From Rhabdophis nuchalis (lineage: Eukaryota; Chordata; Lepidosauria; Squamata; Natricidae), in assembly GCA_039707465.1 (NCBI GenBank), contig CM077646.1, forward strand, positions 84,011,215 to 84,075,214: 64,000 nt of DNA, written 5' to 3'. The notes under the pieces were generated by a model that made no database searches, was not told the DNA's origin, and saw nothing but the letters and a program-made list of their open reading frames with translations. The position numbers and the translations under genes were made by a program. Of the stretch, positions 23,891 to 64,000 are shown piece after piece (position 1 is the first letter of the stretch; the number at the start of each line of letters is the position of its first letter).

Positions 23891-26569
23891 GATGGTATTT
23901 CAACATTAATTCCTCCTCCTCCCATAACCTAGTTAACTGTGCCCTGCCAGTATATTCTCACGTGTATTTTCTTCATAAACAGGTCTCCCTGAGTTGGAAC
24001 ATCTTCCCAGATAACGGTGTTTAGAATTGCAGGTCTCCATCAATGACATGGTAAAAATTCATTGAAAAAAATTACCCAGAAGCAAAGATATTGCCAACAT
24101 TAAATCCTCACGCTCATAAATTACCTTTCTACTTGTTGCTCTAAGGAAGGCCTGCCATCTAGTGGAACTAATACATAGATACATATTATTGAACACAACA
24201 CTTTTATTGTTGAACTAACCCTAGTCTACCTCCTGAATTATTATACTCTTTTGTATTAGTATTCAAGTGTTAAAAAGTAAAAGATTATATAGATCATCTA
24301 AAGAAAAATAGGCAAACATTGAACGAGAGTTTTATATATACATTTTAGCTAGCATTATAAGAAAACTCTGAAGAAATAAGTATTATTCATTTTAGAGAAG
24401 ATAACAGAAAATTACATAAGCATTTGAAATACTATGACTGCACCCAGTAATGAAAATGTGTGTTTTCAGAGTGTTGTATCATTGGGTATTTTCAACAATA
24501 TTATATATGAATAAAATGTGCTTGGTAAATTGTATTTATCTGAAGGAATTGATCCAGATCCATTTAGGCTTACTGATTGTAGGCAATTTATGTAAACACA
24601 TGTATTGAAAGATAATTGGGGATGTGCTTTTGCTATATAATGCAGGAAAGTTTCAGTCTGAAGATGGGTTCAAAAGATGGGTTCAATTGTGCAGTTATAA
24701 CTATTACCATATTACATTACAACAAGATAATAAAAATGCTTTAATACTTTGTAAAATAATCTTCTGTAAAGATTATTTTAATCCAAAAGCTTTTCTCCCC
24801 CCCAATAACTGCATTATTTATTTAGCTTTATAAAAGCAATTATTTGCAGATACTTCTGTATATTTGACAAATAAAAGTTAAGGTAAAATTGGGTTTCAAC
24901 TAAAAAAAATATGGCAATTATTTCCATGATTTGACACATTGTTCTAGAAGAAAATGTAGAACTATATAAATTATAATGTGTTTGCATAATTTTTTTCATG
25001 ATGTCTGCTTTAGTTCAGATTTGAATCGTGCATATTGATCAGTTCTCTTCTTCCATATTTTTTATTGTTGTCATTTTGTCAATAAATATAGCATTATATA
25101 TTCCTGTGATGTGTGCATAGCCAACCATGACGTTTAAGAGGGTGTGGAATTCTCACATTGCCAATTCCAGTTTGTTGGAATGATTAAGTGGCAAGGAATT
25201 CTCACTGGATTTCAGTTGTGAGTACAATTCATTCTTACATAGGCAGAACACCTTTCATCCAAAACTTCTATAGAGAGTTCTACAGAATTCCCACCTATTT
25301 TCTTTAGCCTCTTAATTCCAAGACCAGATTCCAATGTACAGCTCACAATCATAACCCAAACTGTGAGTTTTATGTCCCTTCACTTGATACTGGGACACAA
25401 TTACAAAGAGCTGGGGTTTGCAATGTGATGCTGCAATAAAGTACATGTTTCATCATCTTTCGCTGATGCCGATGTCAATCACTTTTAGTTGAGGTCACAT
25501 AGTATTCTAAGCCACTGTTTAAACCATAATATATTGAATTGACCACACATGTTATTTTCACAACATACCAAACCATGAATTATGGTTCATAAGCCACAAT
25601 GCCTGGATTTACACGAGCTAAACCAAATCAAACCACTTTATGATTTAGCTATAGAGAAAAACAGTTTATAGTTATGACTATATAGTACATGAAGTCACAA
25701 TCGAGGGTTAATCAGTGTTCAGTGTTAGTTTAGTTGCAGCCAAATTGTGTGAATGGCTTAATAATTAAGCCTGGAAACTTATTTGTGAGGTGGACAAACC
25801 TGGAACATTTACCACTTGTTGAAAAATTTAAAAATCAAGGCTTAGCGTAATGGGCATTATGCATTAGAAATTAAGAAACAGTTTTCTATTCCACTGTTCA
25901 TTATCAGCTTCTTCCTTTTTACACAGAGGCTAACCATTGAAAGGGACAACCCAAGCCCACTGAGACAGAAGGCAGATAAAGTTCATGCACTGTGCTAAGA
26001 TATAATATGATTTATTTACTTAGGCTTGGCATTTTGTAAGGATTCACTCAAGCTTCCTTTTTTCCCTTATGCAGTTGACAGTATTGTATCAGTTATCAAA
26101 TTCAAAGGGGAAATGGTTCAGTGATGAAAGATTCACTTTTTAATTCATGTTCATAGTAATATGGGTGGTGAAATTACATTTAGCACTGGATTGATCTGGA
26201 AGTGATACATACAGCAGATCTGAGGACCCAAAAATTGCTTTCCCGTGGAGCTGTTCCTAGACAGAAGAACATAGAACTGTTCAAAAAGAGAAGATTTTTC
26301 CACCTTCTTCAAATGAAACTTCCCAATTGCCATGGCTACATCTCTGAAGAACAGAGAATTGTTCTGTGTCAGGATCTTGCTACTAAAGTTTTGAGCGAAA
26401 TCTGTGTCCTGCATCGCCACAGCCGAGAGTAGCCTGAATCAAATCAAACCAGCCAACGTATTCTCCACCAGCAAGGAATTTCTTGGTTAATAGATAGGAG
26501 ATACAGAGTGCTTTGGTGTAAGTGAAGCACATGCTTCCTTATGTTTGATTAATTTTCTTGGTGAAAAGG
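23891..26569. other. 2.7 kb without recognised genes
   Basis: AT-rich non-coding sequence with no element I can delimit. Confidence 0.5.
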
Positions 26570-26800
26570 AATCAAGGGCAGAAGCAACCTAGAATTAAGG
26601 AGTCATTTCCTAAAAGTGAGAACAGTTAACCAGTGGAATAGCTTGCCTTAAGAAGCAGTGGGTGCTTCATCACTGGAGGCTTTTAAGAAGATATTGGCCA
26701 ACAACTTGTCTGAAACAGTAGGGCTTCTGCTTGAGGAGGGGGTTGTGCTAGAAGACCTCCAAGGTCCCTTCCAACTGTGTTATTCTGCATGTTTATATGT
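26570..26800 (+). mobile_element. Old CR1 LINE 3' fragment
   Basis: Sense CR1: AACCAGTGGAATAGCTTGCC, TGCTAGAAGACCTCCAAGG and CCCTTCCAACTGTGTTATTC. It is more diverged than 15151-15460. Confidence 0.85.
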
Positions 26801-26895
26801 GCATGAATACTAGAGTAATAAAATCTATTTCCGTTTAAGCTGTATGGGAGCACTATGCATAAGATTAACCTTTGGCACGTTTAGGCGTATAGGTA

Positions 26896-28106
26896 AGGTG
26901 ACCAGATGTCCCGCATTTGGCAGGACAATCCCGCATATTAATTAGTCCCGCGTCCCGCATCCCTTTAAAAATTTCCCGATTTTTTGAATATTCCAAATCT
27001 TCCTCCTTCTCCTCCTCCTCCTCCCCACCCGCCACTCCTCTCCTCCTCCTCCTCTCCTCCTCCTGCGGTCCGACTTGCCTGCCTCGGCAGAAGATCCGGG
27101 TCGTGAGGCGGGAGCAGGAAGTTGAGATGTAGCCACCCAGCTAAGCAGCAGGGGGTGAGGCAGGCAATGGTGGCCGCGGTGGCAGGTCGCTGAATCTGGA
27201 GCGGTCCAGCTGCCCCACGGCCAAGGAGGCAGCCATCGCCTCCCCAGCCAGCATGCCGGCCACTCGTCTGCTTCCCAGGGTCTGAAGGGGCTCCGCGGGG
27301 GGAGGAAGGGAGCCAGTTCCCTTCCTCCCCCCGCAGAGCCCGGTGGGTGAGCAAGCGGGGCAGGCGGGTAGCGAATGTTGCTGGCCGCCGCCGCAGCGCC
27401 CTGCCCGCCTGCCCACCCCACCCGCTGGCTCCGGCAGCCAGTTCCCTTCCTCCCCCCACGGAGCCCCTTCAGCCCCTGGGAAGCAGAAGAGTGGTTGGCA
27501 TGCTGGCTGGGGAGGCTACCGGAGCACTTCCCAGGGTCTGAAAGAGCTCCCGGGGGGGGGGGGGGAGAAACAGACAGACAGAGAGAAACAGGGGGGGAAG
27601 GAATCAGAGAGAGACTGATAGACACACAGAGTACAGAGAGAGAGAGAGAGAGAGATGGTGAGGGAGGGAGGGAGAGAGACAGAGAGAGGCACAGAGAGAG
27701 AATGACGGAGGGATTGAATCGGAGACAGAGTGGGAGGGAGAGAAAGATAGACAGAGACACAGAATGAGTGATTAAGTGAGTAAATGACAGACAATCAGAC
27801 ACACAGTGACAGATGGGCGGAGAGAGACAGATACAGAGAGAGAGACAGACAGACAGAGAAAGAAAGAAAAAGAGAGAAAGAGAAAGAAAGGAAGAAAAAA
27901 AGAAAGAACTTATGACCACAATTGAGGCCAAAATTTTGGTTGCTAAGCAAGACCGTTGTTAAGTGAGTTTCACCACATTTTCCAAGTTGGCCATGCCCGC
28001 CCCCCCCCCCCCCCCCCCGTCACTTGACCGCTGAGCCACTCCCACAAAATAGGCCAACCCCTCCTCAATGGTGTCCCTCTTTACCAATGTTAAAATCTGG
28101 TCACCT
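26896..28106. mobile_element. Composite non-autonomous DNA transposon A
   Basis: Terminal inverted repeats AGGTGACCAGAT / ATCTGGTCACCT are flanked by TA on both sides (alternatively a 6-bp GTATAG duplication further out). Interior: a GC-rich CpG-dense block (27060-27560), a GA-rich block (27560-27905), a MITE fragment (CTTATGACCACAATTGAGGCC ..., 27908-28070) and a C run. The interior is shared with the elements at 40456 and 53030, which have different ends. The long minus-strand ORF here is simple-sequence Ser/Leu/Pro and not a gene. Confidence 0.75.
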
Positions 28107-28439
28107 TAAGTATAGAACTTTTCCAAGAAACCTGTCCAACTAGAAAAACATCAGTAGCTGGCAGTGGCCGCAAACTCAGTGGAGAGGCAACCCATCCCAA
28201 GTCCCGATCTTTATTCCCAGTACGAGATAGGACTGGGGAATGAGGACTAGAGAAACCAGCCTCTTCTCCGCCTAAACAACGCCCCAAAAACACACCTGCC
28301 CAAGACAACCGGCCAGTTCAGAGAAGGGGCACCTTCCGCAGCACGAGCCTTCTCAGCTGGATTCCCGGTTTTGCAGGTGTGAATCTGCAGGTGTGAAGAA
28401 AAAAAGGCAAGGGCAGCGCAAAGGTTTCGGCAGCTGATT

Positions 28440-28635
28440 AGGTGGAACAAGCGCCGATGCCGCCGCCTTCTCGTCCTCCCTCTGCGGCTGACGGGATCCG
28501 AGCGCGACAGGGAGGAGCCACGGGCTGCTCCTCCTCTGACAAGGCAGCCAGCGAGGGAAGGGGAAAAGGTCGGAAGGACCGCACGGAGAATCGTTTTGCA
28601 TGGGCGCGAAGGATGGCGGGACGCTGCCGGGGAAG
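28440..28635 (+). promoter_or_regulatory. RFT1: RFT1 CpG-rich promoter and 5' UTR region
   Basis: A CpG-dense block begins about 28440 and continues past exon 1 to about 28860, in sharp contrast to the AT-rich surroundings. It lacks an obvious TATA box, as expected of a housekeeping promoter. A YY1-like site (AAGGATGGCGGG, 28609-28620) overlaps an upstream ATG; such sites commonly sit just downstream of transcription starts. The exact transcription start cannot be read from sequence alone. Confidence 0.6.

Positions 28636-64000
<35,365 letters not shown>

Noticed and set aside
23332..24024. Host gene with overlapping ORFs on both strands
   Set aside because: They are contained in a MITE with an internal tandem duplication; no splice sites or similarity.
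26942..27931. 329-codon minus-strand ORF
   Set aside because: It is Ser/Leu/Pro simple sequence read from GA-rich and GC-rich transposon DNA, without domains or splice signals.
1..28400. Exons of PRKCD, the usual mammalian head-to-head neighbour of RFT1
   Set aside because: No peptide resembling its C2, C1 or kinase domains was recognised; 5' non-coding exons cannot be excluded.

Overview
The window is vertebrate nuclear DNA, most likely from a squamate reptile (a snake or close relative). It is AT-rich, with one CpG-rich island, GT-AG introns, and a very high load of CR1- and L2-type LINE fragments whose 3' ends run into microsatellites. It also holds tRNA-derived SINEs, short hAT-like and mariner-like MITEs, and long GATA, CTTT and GGAA tracts. 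The squamate call is by recognition of repeat families, not by database search.

The only protein-coding gene I can support is RFT1, the ER multi-pass membrane protein of the dolichol-linked oligosaccharide (N-glycosylation) pathway. Twelve coding exons lie on the + strand from 28636 to the right edge. Every exon has consensus AG/GT borders and compatible phases. Together they encode about 428 codons of a protein of roughly 540 residues; the C-terminal part lies beyond position 64000. Exon 1 sits in a CpG-rich promoter island (about 28440-28860).

Region 1-28.4 kb is intergenic and repeat-rich: L2 and CR1 relics, palindromic hAT-like MITEs with 8-bp target duplications, mariner-like MITEs related to each other, and three Penelope-like relics that carry a hammerhead-ribozyme-like core. 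A GC-rich composite element (26896-28106) ends about 530 bp before the RFT1 start codon.

Region 28.6-64 kb is RFT1 with its introns. Intron 2 holds a MITE swollen by a pyrimidine-rich minisatellite. Intron 6 holds a second composite element with about 850 bp of polypurine. Intron 7 holds a nest of L2 LINEs, including one near-complete but dead antisense copy that split an older L2 relic. Intron 8 holds a third composite element. Introns 9-11 carry microsatellites, one mariner-like MITE and one SINE.

The most unusual observation is that three composite elements share the same internal cargo (GC-rich block, GA-rich block, and a fragment of another MITE family) while two have CAGGGGTCCCCAACC-type hAT ends and the third has unrelated ends.
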